Virus record (IMG/VR): IMGVR_UViG_3300021519_000017
Span: 1 to 46,648 of that record
DNA from: a virus
Direction: 5' to 3' (one strand)
DNA: 46,648 nt
In this document: positions 24,992 through 32,927 of the stretch, in pieces
Position numbering within the stretch: position 1 is the first letter of the stretch
How the letters are laid out: each line of letters opens with the position of its first letter
Made by a program: the position numbers and the translations under genes
The notes under the pieces: generated by a model
What the model was told of the DNA's origin: nothing
Database searches by the model: none
Seen by the model: only the letters and a program-made list of their open reading frames with translations

Positions 24992-26175
24992 CACAACACT
25001 CCCTTGAAAACATCGTCACGGTTGCGCACAGTTTGTCCCGAGCGTGCATCGGTATCCGGGGCCACGGTCATGCCGGTGTCGGGCTTGTACGCCCACTTGG
25101 CCACGAACTTCTTGCCCTCGGGCAGCTTTTCGATACCCGGTACACTCTTGCGCTTCTTCTCGTAGGCTTCGTCGCCAAACGTCTCGTCGATCGGCGCGTC
25201 GTCCTTGAACACACGGTCCGCTTTCTTCGCCACCATCTTCCACCCGCCGATCTTCTTACCAGCGCGCAGACGGGTGAACACCTCCTCGTCGAAGACCTTG
25301 GCCAAGCCCTTCACGATGCTCGTCTCCATGGCCGCGAGGCCCAGTTCCCAGTCTTCCATAGCCTTGATGATCTCCGGTGTGTAGGTCAGGACGCGCGCCC
25401 GTAGCTCCTTGATGGCCGGGCATGTTAGTCGCTTGGGGCAGAAACTAGAATTGCACCAAGGCCCCGGCTGAAGAAAGGGATCGTCCTGTTCTGTTCGTCG
25501 TGCGGCGGTAAGCCAATCATCCCGCAGCCACGATTTAAGTGCGCCCACATCTGTCCACCAAGAGCGTACTGGATCAGCTCCGTAGACCCGAGGTTGGCAT
25601 ATGTTGATTTCAACGGGGAAAGCGTCGTCATTCCAAGCCTCCGTTCCATAGAGCGCGCCCACCGCGTACTGCATGAGCTGGGTGTTCTTCTCGGCCTGCA
25701 CGACGATACCCGCGCCGTGCTTGTAGTCCCACACCTGGGCCTGCGACTTGCCGATCAGCGTGCAGTCTGTCGTGCCGAAGAAGTCAGGATGCACCTCGGC
25801 CAGGTGGAAGCGCTCCTCCACCAAGACTTGCGCCGGGATCGTATAGTTTCCGTTGACGTGAACCAGCTCGCGCACTTCATTCCGAATGGCGTCAAGATAT
25901 ACCTGTACCGCTTCCGCATCTTCCTCCTTGAACATCGCCTCGGTGGCGAAGTCCGCTTCTCCGAGGTAGACCGCAGCATCCTCGCCCGACTTCAGGCAAC
26001 GCGCCGCAATGTCGTGCGCCAGGGTGCCGTCGTCGGCATAGGAGCTGGACTTCTTGGCGCCCTCGCCCATGGCCTCGATAAGCTTGACGCTACCGGGGCA
26101 ATTGAACCATCTTTTTGTTGAACTCGCTCCGAGCTTGGAGTGCGCGGGGAGGTCTACTTGCACAGGCGCGTCCAT
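24991..26175 (-). CDS. DUF2800 RecB/Cas4-like exonuclease
   Basis: 394 residues. The opening SKLGASSTKRWFNCPGSVKL is the DUF2800 signature. FFGTTDCTLIGK followed by VWDYKHGAG gives D and D-x-K of a PD-(D/E)XK site, and CNSSFCPKRLTCPA near residue 250 supplies three cysteines like the iron-sulfur region of Cas4/AddB nucleases. It probably resects dsDNA ends for phage recombination together with the DUF2815 SSB, with which it is commonly paired in phage genomes. ATG 26175 follows AAGGAGG. The C-terminus overlaps the next start. Confidence 0.82.
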   Translation of the reverse strand: MDAPVQVDLPAHSKLGASSTKRWFNCPGSVKLIEAMGEGAKKSSSYADDGTLAHDIAARCLKSGEDAAVYLGEADFATEAMFKEEDAEAVQVYLDAIRNEVRELVHVNGNYTIPAQVLVEERFHLAEVHPDFFGTTDCTLIGKSQAQVWDYKHGAGIVVQAEKNTQLMQYAVGALYGTEAWNDDAFPVEINICQPRVYGADPVRSWWTDVGALKSWLRDDWLTAARRTEQDDPFLQPGPWCNSSFCPKRLTCPAIKELRARVLTYTPEIIKAMEDWELGLAAMETSIVKGLAKVFDEEVFTRLRAGKKIGGWKMVAKKADRVFKDDAPIDETFGDEAYEKKRKSVPGIEKLPEGKKFVAKWAYKPDTGMTVAPDTDARSGQTVRNRDDVFKGVL

Positions 26176-26333
26176 ACCGCGTTAGCCTCCTTGATCTGGG
26201 CCTTGGTGGTCTGCGTATCCCGCTCACCGTCATAGGTAATCGGAATATAGCTAGTGCAGTAGGTATCGGTGAAGCGGGGCGTACAGGCGCTAACGGCTAG
26301 GACGATTGCGGTTGTAAGGATCAGTCGCTTCAT
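26154..26333 (-). CDS. o-spanin lipoprotein (Rz1-like), V set
   Basis: 59 residues. MKRLILTTAIVLAVSAC is a lipoprotein signal peptide with a lipobox (VSAC), followed by a short periplasmic part with C-x-SYIPITYD and ending AVWTRLCK. Its first 44 bases lie, out of frame, inside the i-spanin gene, the classical Rz/Rz1 overlap. It would be anchored in the outer membrane and join the inner-membrane spanin to fuse membranes at lysis. Its mature part is clearly homologous to the P o-spanin at 45214. The start is set by the signal peptide. Nine further codons upstream are in frame but add charged residues. Confidence 0.82.
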   Translation of the reverse strand: MKRLILTTAIVLAVSACTPRFTDTYCTSYIPITYDGERDTQTTKAQIKEANAVWTRLCK

Positions 26334-26523
26334 CGGTAGGCTTCCCTCTCTCCTGCGCACGGGCCTCTGCCGCCCGGCGAATGTTGGTCAATGTCGCTTC
26401 AACCGTCTTGATCTTCTCTTCGTTGCGCCCCGCATCGAACACCCTCCAGACGAGGATGCCGATGAAGAGGAGCGCAATGCCCGCGCTGATCGCCCACAAC
26501 TTAAACTTGGCCAGATCGAACAC
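26290..26523 (-). CDS. i-spanin (Rz-like), V set
   Basis: 77 residues from GTG 26523, selected because GGAGG lies four bases upstream and it overlaps the stop of the previous small gene. N-terminal TM segment (LWAISAGIALLFIGILVWRVF) then a helical periplasmic part (EEKIKTVEATLTNIRRAAEA) and DPYNRNRPSR at the end. Shorter than lambda Rz, but with the same topology. Paired with the overlapping o-spanin. It is homologous in its second half to the P i-spanin at 44991 (EARA...DPFNRDRI). Confidence 0.78.
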   Translation of the reverse strand: MFDLAKFKLWAISAGIALLFIGILVWRVFDAGRNEEKIKTVEATLTNIRRAAEARAQERGKPTDEATDPYNRNRPSR

Positions 26524-26687
26524 TACGCCTCCAGCCTCATGCGCTTCGCCAGCTCCGTACCCAACGCCGCGTGAAACGCCTCCCACTTGGCGTAGGGGAG
26601 TTTCAGGGTGAGGCCGTCGAGGCCAGGAACCAGGAACGCAAAGTCCGCGCGCTCCAGATCGGGGATCACCTCGCGCTTGCTAGGCAA
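26523..26687 (-). CDS. small hypothetical protein in the lysis cluster
   Basis: 54 residues. TTG at 26687 overlaps the endolysin stop and has GAGG six bases upstream. A GTG six codons in is an alternative. Sequence MPSKREVIPDLERADFAFLV then PGLDGLTLKLPYAKWEAFHAAL is soluble, with no TM. The 3' end overlaps the i-spanin start by one base. Its place between endolysin and spanins is conserved by coupling only here, and function is unknown. Confidence 0.55.
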   Translation of the reverse strand: MPSKREVIPDLERADFAFLVPGLDGLTLKLPYAKWEAFHAALGTELAKRMRLEA

Positions 26688-27441
26688 TGTTGGCCTCGCT
26701 CATGTCCTTGCGATCCTTGCGCAGCCACAGGAAATACGCGCCGACACCGAGGCCGCTGAGAACGATCAGTCCGGCCACGATCAGGGCAATCTTCCAATCC
26801 TGGATGGTCGACAGCGCCGTGGTAGCCGAGACACCCGTGGCCATGATGTTTACCATCTGGCCCTGCGTGTTGATCTTCAGGGTCTCCGACTGCTTCATGT
26901 CCTCGCGCACGATGTTGCCATCGTCCTGCCGAACATAGCCCTTGGGCAGGCCCAGCGCCATGTCGACGCCCTCGCGGGCCTCAAGGATCGTGATGGTCGA
27001 CGCGCCCGCCTCCACGCGGTTCATGGCGCGCACGATCGACGCCAGCTTGCCGCGCCAGTACGCGCTCGGTTCCGGCGCCACGATGGCCGTCATATCGAAG
27101 TCGGCGGGCAGGCCGGTTTCCGCGCACACCGACCGCAGATAGCTGGCCGTGTGGTTCATGTCGATCCCGCCGACCGCCGACCCCGCCTGCCCGACGATCT
27201 CTCCTCCAGGCGGCGGGGGCGCCCAGCGGTAGATGACGTCGCGCAGCGTCTTCACGCCCGCGAACTTGACATAGGAGCGCATGTTGACGACCGCGGCACG
27301 CACGCCGTAGGTGTTGTCCTTGAACATGCAGAAGGCGCCCGTTACCGAGTTGCGATCGACGCCCACCTGGCCCTGCCACTGCTCCCCGCCCGGCAAGGGG
27401 CGGAGATTTAGCGGGTTCTTGTTCTTCTCTGCAAGGGTCAT
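26680..27441 (-). CDS. endolysin-like peptidoglycan hydrolase with C-terminal TM
   Basis: 253 residues. The N-terminal ~150 residues carry the pattern of phage muralytic enzymes of the NPxNLR type (KNPLNLRPLPGGEQWQGQVG, FKDNTYGVRAAVVNMRSYV, TLRDVIYRWAPP, then DMNHTASYLRSVCAETG). The C-terminal region has a clear TM helix (WKIALIVAGLIVLSGLGVGA) followed by basic residues, so the enzyme may be membrane-tethered or need no separate holin for export. It shares no similarity with the P lysozyme at 44209. ATG 27441 follows GAAGGAG. Confidence 0.7.
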   Translation of the reverse strand: MTLAEKNKNPLNLRPLPGGEQWQGQVGVDRNSVTGAFCMFKDNTYGVRAAVVNMRSYVKFAGVKTLRDVIYRWAPPPPGGEIVGQAGSAVGGIDMNHTASYLRSVCAETGLPADFDMTAIVAPEPSAYWRGKLASIVRAMNRVEAGASTITILEAREGVDMALGLPKGYVRQDDGNIVREDMKQSETLKINTQGQMVNIMATGVSATTALSTIQDWKIALIVAGLIVLSGLGVGAYFLWLRKDRKDMSEANIA

Positions 27442-27444
27442 GCC

Positions 27445-28032
27445 CTACTCCTTCGGCGCGTTTTCTTTGACGATCGCCTCAAGGTCCTTGAGGAAGTCGG
27501 CGCGCTCCTGCGGCTTGATCTTGGCCACCAGCGTCGTGCCGTACTTGGTATTGAACAGCTTCTTCACCTTGGCCGCATCCATGCCCGGCTTCTTGGACGC
27601 CGCGCCGCAGGCTTCCTGGAGCATCTTGTCGGTGATCTCGCTGACCTTCTCGGCCGGATCGCCAAAGTCGTCGTCTTCCGGCTGCTCGACCTTCGGGGGC
27701 TGGGCAGCCTTCTCGACTTCCTTGTCCGGAACAACCTGCGGGGCCGCCTTCTCGACGGTCTTCTCCGTTTCCGCGGTCGTGTCCTTCTTCGGGCGGCCCG
27801 GACCACGCTTGGCCGGATCGGTCGAAACCGCAACCAGCGTACCCGTTTCCTTGCCCAGCGCGATCATAACCTGGCGCCGAACCATGGACATGGTGGCCTC
27901 GATCGTGGTCTGCGCGTCCGCGCCCTCGTCTACCTTGCACTGGGCCGAGATTTCCGCTTTCTCGCTCTCGAAAGGAGCGGTCTGGACGGTCTTGGAGAAC
28001 GAAGCCGAGATAACGAAGGGCACGTCGGTCAC
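27445..28032 (-). CDS. acidic/basic protein with AT-hook-like motif
   Basis: 195 residues. The N-terminal part has SEKAEISAQCKVDEGADAQT then TIEATMSMVRRQVMIALG. The centre contains KRGPGRPKK, an AT-hook-like minor-groove motif, then a Glu/Pro/Lys-rich linker and a C-terminal helical domain (AKVKKLFNTKYGTTLVAKIK). This suggests a DNA-binding accessory protein. GTG 28032 is preceded by AAGGA about 11 bases upstream. It has its own promoter at 28071-28099. No family recognised, and replication or recombination association is inferred from its neighbours. Confidence 0.6.
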   Translation of the reverse strand: MTDVPFVISASFSKTVQTAPFESEKAEISAQCKVDEGADAQTTIEATMSMVRRQVMIALGKETGTLVAVSTDPAKRGPGRPKKDTTAETEKTVEKAAPQVVPDKEVEKAAQPPKVEQPEDDDFGDPAEKVSEITDKMLQEACGAASKKPGMDAAKVKKLFNTKYGTTLVAKIKPQERADFLKDLEAIVKENAPKE

Positions 28033-28070
28033 TGTATGATAATCCTTGCTGTTGAAATTCGGAGCTATTT

Positions 28071-28099
28071 ATTATCGGATTATACGGGAGCGCCGTCAA
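28071..28099 (-). promoter_or_regulatory. minus-strand sigma70-like promoter
   Basis: On the minus strand TTGACG (28094-28099), 17-base spacer, GATAAT (28071-28076), about 38 bases upstream of the GTG of the AT-hook-like gene. The -35 lies inside the helicase 3' end. Confidence 0.65.
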
Positions 28100-29705
28100 G
28101 TACCTTATGAACATTACGTCCCTTCGCGATCGCGCGGCCAAGGATACGTTCAGACAACGAGCCGGGCGCGACCATAAACTGCGCCAGAACAGAGCCTTGC
28201 TGTCCCATGCGATGCAGTCTATCCGTTTGCTGTTCGTTTTCCCCATTCACCCAAGATGCCTCCGCAAATACCGCGTGGCTGGCGACTTCCTGAAGGCCGT
28301 CTGTACCTGTACCAACCGACTGCCCTTGACCGAGGAACACACGCTTGTGGGGATCGTGTTTGAATTGCTCAACCGCAGTGCCCTTGTTCTTCGCAGACGT
28401 GTTTCCGTCCACTCGTATACAACCGTACGGGTTTAGACCTTTTTGCAACACGTCCAGCACAGAATGATGATGCGCGAACACCACCAGCTTCTCTACGCCA
28501 CCGTCCAAGATAACTTGGCAGTGTTCCAACACAGCGGGCGCCATGGCCTCGCCCATCTGGCGACGTACAGTACTTATCGCACCATCAATCTTCCCACCGG
28601 ATCGACGAAGCATTTCCTCTTCGTCGAAATCAAGCATTTTTTCGGCATGAAGCGCGAGTGCGATCTGGCCGCTCGTCTCAACCGGTACGATCTCGTAACG
28701 CTTTGCAGGCAGCGAATGGAGAACGTCTTCTTTGAGCCTGCGGACCATTATGGAAGTCCGGAGCCGGGCGTTCAGTTCCGGTAGCCTGGCCACATACTCC
28801 CACGTTGCACCCGTCTCGCGGTCGCTGCCTCCAGGATTGAAACGGTCCTTGAAGGTGTTGAAGTTCATCCAGTCTATAGATGAGGGATCAAGGGCGTTAG
28901 CGAGCGTGAAACACTCTCTAGGTCTATTTGGTAGCGGCGTGCCCGTGAGAGCGACAATTTGTTCTGCCCTCTCAGAAATCCCGCCACTTCCCGCGTAACG
29001 ACATTTACTCTGTCGAGAAGCTCCAAACAGCGCTCGCGTTCTAGCGGCGTCAGGTGTTTTGAGGTAATGGCCTTCATCGATCACCAACAGGTCCCAGTTG
29101 TAAGAGCGCAGCGTGTCCCATAGTCCGTCACGGGCTACTTCGAAGCTCGTGATGACATAGTTCGCGGTCGGGTGTACCCCGTCTGAAGACTTGAACACCG
29201 GATAGACGACGACTTTCGGCAACGTAGACCAAATTTTAATTTGGCGAGCCCATTGGGGGCGGACGTTGGCTGGACAAACCACAAGGACCCTTTTGCATCC
29301 TCGCAGATTAGCCAGGGCGATGGCTTGGATCGTCTTGCCAAGACCCGGTGCGTCCCCAATAAGGCAGTTAGCTCTGTCTCGCGCATAATGCACGCCCGCA
29401 ATCTGAAATGGCATCAACTCGCAAAACTCGGGCACCGGGACATGAAAGCCCTTCGGTGCCTCGCTCATGTTGGAACGCTCCCACTCCGTTCGTAGCGGCT
29501 GGAGCGCCCCCCTGGCCTTCTCGTCCGCGTGGTTCCACAGGTGCAGGACCGCATGAGGCTCGGGCGTGAAGTAGACATTGTGGCCGCGCGAGCGCGAAGC
29601 CGTGGTCGAGAGGGTCAGACCGGCATCCTTGGCCAGTGTCTCGACTTCAGCCTCTCGACCACCCCATACATAAACGTCTTGGGCCGCGTTACGGGTCAGA
29701 AGCAA
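28080..29705 (-). CDS. SNF2-type DNA helicase/ATPase
   Basis: 541 residues from TTG 29705. The longer ATG frame would run through two other genes. After an ~85-residue N-terminal domain (LLTRNAAQDVYVWGGREAEV) the helicase motifs occur in order: Q-like LMPFQIAGVHYARD, Walker A GDAPGLGKT, DEGH (LLVIDEGHYLKT), ALTGTPLPNRP, and a C-terminal QTDRLHRMGQ. This is the SF2/SNF2 (HepA-like) set, common in phages with a PolA and without a T7 gp4 helicase. It would remodel forks or act in recombination. The start overlaps a 27-residue micropeptide by ten bases. Confidence 0.85.
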   Translation of the reverse strand: MLLTRNAAQDVYVWGGREAEVETLAKDAGLTLSTTASRSRGHNVYFTPEPHAVLHLWNHADEKARGALQPLRTEWERSNMSEAPKGFHVPVPEFCELMPFQIAGVHYARDRANCLIGDAPGLGKTIQAIALANLRGCKRVLVVCPANVRPQWARQIKIWSTLPKVVVYPVFKSSDGVHPTANYVITSFEVARDGLWDTLRSYNWDLLVIDEGHYLKTPDAARTRALFGASRQSKCRYAGSGGISERAEQIVALTGTPLPNRPRECFTLANALDPSSIDWMNFNTFKDRFNPGGSDRETGATWEYVARLPELNARLRTSIMVRRLKEDVLHSLPAKRYEIVPVETSGQIALALHAEKMLDFDEEEMLRRSGGKIDGAISTVRRQMGEAMAPAVLEHCQVILDGGVEKLVVFAHHHSVLDVLQKGLNPYGCIRVDGNTSAKNKGTAVEQFKHDPHKRVFLGQGQSVGTGTDGLQEVASHAVFAEASWVNGENEQQTDRLHRMGQQGSVLAQFMVAPGSLSERILGRAIAKGRNVHKVLDGAPV

Positions 29706-29779
29706 ACGGGCAGGCCCAGGTAGAGGCCAATACCCGCGGCCATGAGGCCCGTCGCGAAGCCCCGGACGAAGGCGATCAT
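29696..29779 (-). CDS. 27-residue hydrophobic micropeptide
   Basis: ATG 29779 shares a base with the preceding stop (TAATG) and has GAAGGAG at good distance. The peptide MIAFVRGFATGLMAAGIGLY continues LGLPVCF, a single membrane span. Its stop lies inside the helicase start region. It may be a real membrane peptide or mainly a coupling device for helicase translation. Confidence 0.45.
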   Translation of the reverse strand: MIAFVRGFATGLMAAGIGLYLGLPVCF

Positions 29780-29958
29780 TACTGCTTCTCCTTCTTTTCC
29801 GGAGCGCCTTGCACGATCCCGATTGCAAAATGGCGGATAAAGCCGCGGGCCGCCGCAAATGTCTCGATCTCCCGCAACTTGGCCAACGCATCGTCAAAGC
29901 TGGCCTCGGGCACGTTACTGCGCGTGACTACCAGCTCAAGCTTGAAGTCTTGCTGCAT
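29779..29958 (-). CDS. small hypothetical protein
   Basis: 59 residues starting at ATG 29958, which shares a base with the previous stop (TGATG). A much longer in-frame start upstream falls inside the neighbouring gene. Sequence MQQDFKLELVVTRSNVPEAS then FDDALAKLREIETFAAARGF and ending KKEKQ: one alpha/beta unit, probably soluble. No recognised family. Part of the leftward early operon. Confidence 0.6.
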   Translation of the reverse strand: MQQDFKLELVVTRSNVPEASFDDALAKLREIETFAAARGFIRHFAIGIVQGAPEKKEKQ

Positions 29959-30299
29959 CAGACAGGCACCTTCACGAGAATGATATCCCGGCCAATACGC
30001 GGTCCGAATTGGTGCGCCCACGTTTCCTTGGTCTGAAGCTGGCTCCCGTCCAGGGCGTCGATGCCGGCCTTCCCGTCGACCGGGTCCTTGACCCAAATGC
30101 ACAGATGGTCCTTGTTGGGCTCGGGTACGTTCTCGATCCGGGAGAGGCCACCACCGTAAGGAGCGGTCTTCTGGAAATAACCATACTCGTCGACAACATA
30201 CGTATCACCATGAAAGCGAACGAGCGTGACACCCTCCTTCAGAACAGTAACTTTGTCACCGTGCAAACGCAGCGGCTTCGCAAAATCGATCTGCTTCAT
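29958..30299 (-). CDS. first gene of the leftward operon, hypothetical
   Basis: 113 residues. ATG 30299 follows GCAGGAG. The protein has alternating beta-like segments (VTVLKEGVTLVRFHGDTYVV, CIWVKDPVDGKAGIDAL) and ends with IGRDIILVKVPV. No known domain. As the promoter-proximal gene of the divergent control region it is expected to be expressed early. Role unknown. Confidence 0.62.
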   Translation of the reverse strand: MKQIDFAKPLRLHGDKVTVLKEGVTLVRFHGDTYVVDEYGYFQKTAPYGGGLSRIENVPEPNKDHLCIWVKDPVDGKAGIDALDGSQLQTKETWAHQFGPRIGRDIILVKVPV

Positions 30300-30381
30300 C
30301 CGGCTCTCCTGCTTAAACTAGACCCAAACATTGTGCCATGTTACAACCCGGTAGCGCAAGAGGCTTTATTTCTGCTATGCT
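30300..30381 (+). promoter_or_regulatory. divergent early control region
   Basis: The 77 bases between the leftward and rightward early genes contain an AACAT/ATGTT dyad (30327-30342) followed by TGTTACAAC, and a plus-strand extended -10 TG-C-TATGCT (hexamer 30376-30381). No good -35 is present on either strand, as expected of activator- or operator-controlled promoters. Exact start sites cannot be fixed from sequence. Confidence 0.45.
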
Positions 30382-30754
30382 GGACCCCTTGAACGAAGGG
30401 CGGGTACTGACCGTCAAGCAGGCCGCCCGCGTGGCCAAGGTCTATCCTAATACGGTAAGCCGTTGGATACAAAGCGGTTTTCTCAAAGTTGTCCCGCGCT
30501 GGGGGAAAGAGAAGGGTGATCGTGTTCTGCTCGGAGAAGTGTTGGAGTGTGCTAAAGCCCGGCGCCGGGGTTCTGCAACGAGCCGCGGCGGAACACGTAC
30601 AATGCCTCGTGACCGGCTTTGGTACAAACGCCAAATTGCTGCCACCCGTTTCCGTCGTCTTCTCGAAACCAGCGAGGAAAGAGAACGTCGCCTTGCCTGG
30701 CAGCGTGAGTACGGCAAGCGCAGAACCCGCAAGCGAAGGGAACAAGTAAAGTAA
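30377..30754 (+). CDS. excisionase/MerR-type HTH protein
   Basis: 125 residues. The N-terminal winged-HTH pattern LTVKQAARVAKVYPNTVSRW followed by IQSGFLKVVPRWGKEKGDRV is the HTH_17/excisionase type. The C-terminal half is highly basic (RDRLWYKRQIAATRFRRLL, KRRTRKRREQVK), so it should bind DNA. Start: ATG 30377 overlaps the promoter hexamer, and a TTG at 30389 lies seven bases after the hexamer and would be the leaderless start. It heads the rightward early unit and probably regulates the adjacent divergent region or assists replication initiation. It overlaps the primase gene by one base (TAATG). Confidence 0.7.
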   Translation: MLDPLNEGRVLTVKQAARVAKVYPNTVSRWIQSGFLKVVPRWGKEKGDRVLLGEVLECAKARRRGSATSRGGTRTMPRDRLWYKRQIAATRFRRLLETSEERERRLAWQREYGKRRTRKRREQVK

Positions 30755-32727
30755 TGCTCGATCGCGCCCTCAATTGGTCCCGGCATGGGTGGCCAGTATT
30801 CCCCTGCAATTCCAACGGCATACCCGCACTGAAGGAGTGGCAGAAGCAGGCCACGACAGACGAGGCCACGATCCGGGCGTGGGACTGGGCGGACAAGCGC
30901 GTAGCGGCGGTGCCGGGCCTGGCGGGCTGCTTCGTGATCGACGTGGACGTGAAGAACGGCAAGGACGGTGAAACGTCGCTGGCCAAACTGGAGGCGGAAC
31001 ATGGCTTTGAAGCGTGGGAATACCCGCAGCAATCGACCCCTTCGGGAGGGCGTCATATCTTTTTACTCGGGAGCGCGCCTTCATCCGTTCAGCGTTTGCT
31101 CGGTGAAGGTCTTGATACCCGAGGAGGAACTGGAGAGGGAGGGCTTGGCTTCGTCTACGCTTACGGGGATGAGCCGCCCTGCGTTGCAGATGATTGTATG
31201 GGGGCTCCCGGAAGCCTCATGCACGCCCTCGAAAGGGGCAAGCGTGAAGTCTCCGAAGACCGGGAAACGCCGCGGGTAGAGCTGGACCAGCCCGCCAACG
31301 TCGAGAGGGCGCTGGCGTATATCAAGGACCTGCCCTCCCCCGACGAGGGCGAGCGCAACATGAAAGTTTTTAAGACCGCCTGCACTTTGAAAGATTTGGG
31401 GCTTTCCCTTTCAAAGATATTCGAAGTGCTGGAGGAGTATCCGAGTGTTACGGGCATCCCGCCCCTGTGCCAAGAAAACCCCGAGGAGTTCAATGCGACC
31501 GTCCGCTCCGCATACCGCAACGGGCAACGCCAGCCCGGCATCGACGCGATCGACGAAGAAAGCCGCAACAAAGCCGCCGAAGGTTTCGACCTTGGAGAAG
31601 CGCGGCAAGTGGGCGAGGCTAAAGGCGCTGGAGGACGTAAGCGCCTTGGCCTTTGGTCAGAACGCAAGGGTCGTGCGCCGCCAGCTTGGCTAGTGCGGGG
31701 CCTGCTCACGAAGTCGAGCCTGGCGGGGCTGTACGGTCCCGGCGGGTCCTATAAATCGTTCATCGCCCTCGACATGGCCGCGGCGATCGCAACCGGAGTG
31801 GAAACGTGGGGTGGCAGAGCTGTCGCGCATGGCCCAGTTGTCTTCATCAGCGGTGAAGGAAGTGTGGAGCCGCGTGCGCTGGCGATCGAGACGAGGGGTA
31901 TCACGATCACGGACAACTTCGCGATCCTCGATGGCATCAACCTGGATGACACGGACCAGCTTCTGGAGGCCGTCGAGGATATCAACACCGCGGTGGCCGA
32001 GAACTGGGGCGGTCAGGTGCCCGCCCTGATCGTGGTGGATACCCTGGCCCGCGCGGCGCCGGGGCAGGACGAGAATTCGGCCCGAGACATGGGCAGGGTG
32101 GTGCAGTCGTGCGACGGATTTCGCAAGTTGTACGGGTGCTGCGTATTGTTGGTGCATCACACCCCGAAGGGCGGCCATGACTGGCGCGGCTCGACGGCGG
32201 TGTGGAATGCCCTCGACACTGGCCTGTCAGTGAAGCGTACCGGGCTCAACAGCGCCACGCTGAAGGTCGAGCGACAGAAGGATGGCGCAATCGGGCAGGC
32301 GTGGAAGATCGCGCTGGAGGAGGTGCCTACGGGCCGTGAGCGCGACGACGAGAAAGAGGCTTCGCTGGTGATCTCGCGCGCCGAGCCGATCGAGCAGGAG
32401 CGCCACGCACAAAAAGATACCGCAGCCGAGAAGAATGGTAGCTCGGCCAAGATGCAGGTTATCGCGGTCGATGAGCTGAGGGCGCAGACGGCGGTAAAGG
32501 TCATGGAGGCCGCGGCGCCCAATTTCGAATTGGGGCGAGACGAGGTGCTGAACTTCATGATGACCGAACTGGGGCCTGAAGCAAATCGCGGCGGCGTGAG
32601 GCGTTTCATCAAGGCCGTGGTCAAGAAAGGCGAAGTCCAGGCCGAACACCCGCTCGCAAAATACTTGTGTGATATCAATGGGTTATGCTTCAAGAGGGTA
32701 GTTGAAGAAAACAGCACTTCGGAGTGA
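30754..32727 (+). CDS. primase-helicase (Prim-Pol plus RepA-like AAA)
   Basis: 657 residues. N-terminal Prim-Pol domain: FPCNSNGIPALKEWQ, FVIDVDVKNGKDG (D-x-D metal site) and STPSGGRHIFL. The central/C-terminal part is a RepA/DnaB-like ATPase with Walker A GPGGSYKS near residue 330 (GLYGPGGSYKSFIALDMA), VVFISGEGS, Walker B ALIVVDTLAR and VLLVHHTPKGG. It would synthesise primers and unwind DNA for the family A polymerase, in place of T7 gp4. It is directly followed by the repeat-rich putative origin, and one arm of the 22-bp inverted repeat lies within its last codons. Confidence 0.9.
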   Translation: MLDRALNWSRHGWPVFPCNSNGIPALKEWQKQATTDEATIRAWDWADKRVAAVPGLAGCFVIDVDVKNGKDGETSLAKLEAEHGFEAWEYPQQSTPSGGRHIFLLGSAPSSVQRLLGEGLDTRGGTGEGGLGFVYAYGDEPPCVADDCMGAPGSLMHALERGKREVSEDRETPRVELDQPANVERALAYIKDLPSPDEGERNMKVFKTACTLKDLGLSLSKIFEVLEEYPSVTGIPPLCQENPEEFNATVRSAYRNGQRQPGIDAIDEESRNKAAEGFDLGEARQVGEAKGAGGRKRLGLWSERKGRAPPAWLVRGLLTKSSLAGLYGPGGSYKSFIALDMAAAIATGVETWGGRAVAHGPVVFISGEGSVEPRALAIETRGITITDNFAILDGINLDDTDQLLEAVEDINTAVAENWGGQVPALIVVDTLARAAPGQDENSARDMGRVVQSCDGFRKLYGCCVLLVHHTPKGGHDWRGSTAVWNALDTGLSVKRTGLNSATLKVERQKDGAIGQAWKIALEEVPTGRERDDEKEASLVISRAEPIEQERHAQKDTAAEKNGSSAKMQVIAVDELRAQTAVKVMEAAAPNFELGRDEVLNFMMTELGPEANRGGVRRFIKAVVKKGEVQAEHPLAKYLCDINGLCFKRVVEENSTSE

Positions 32728-32748
32728 AGTAAACCAAGTGATGGCGTG

Positions 32749-32847
32749 TAGTGTAAGCCCTTGATATATAACGATAATTCGGCAAACTAAGAAAAGGTCC
32801 AATAAAATGGGCCTTTTTTAGTGTAAGTTATTGATAACACACGATAA
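32749..32847 (+). repeat. pair of 29-bp direct repeats
   Basis: 32749-32777 and 32819-32847, 70 bases apart, share TAGTGTAAG, TTGATA and CGATAA in the same spacing, with differences between these blocks. A degenerate third relative starts at 32893. They could be iterons for an initiator protein. Confidence 0.65.
32792..32819 (+). terminator. intrinsic terminator after the primase-helicase
   Basis: AAAAGGTCC (32792-32800) pairs with GGGCCTTTT (32809-32817), 8-base loop, and six T residues follow. The A-run on the 5' side makes it potentially bidirectional. Confidence 0.8.
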
Positions 32848-32877
32848 AACGCTTCTACGGTATGCGAAGGCGTTTTA
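32845..32877 (+). terminator. second hairpin with A/T flanks
   Basis: TAAAACGC (32845-32852) pairs with GCGTTTTA (32870-32877), extended by TTC/GAA with one bulged G. It may be a second, bidirectional terminator or part of the origin structure. Confidence 0.5.
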
Positions 32878-32927
32878 GCCCTCATGAAGCATAACCCATT
32901 GAAATCATTAGATAAATTGCCGAAAAA

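Larger units (their letters stand above)
32671..32906. repeat. 22-bp inverted repeat framing a candidate replication origin
   Basis: Bases 32671-32692 and 32885-32906 are reverse complements with one mismatch, the central 18 (TGAAGCATAACCCATTGA) perfect. The left arm lies in the 3' end of the primase-helicase gene. Between the arms are two 29-bp direct repeats and two hairpins. The region is far more AT-rich than its surroundings. Position beside the replication initiator fits an origin (inferred). Confidence 0.7.
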
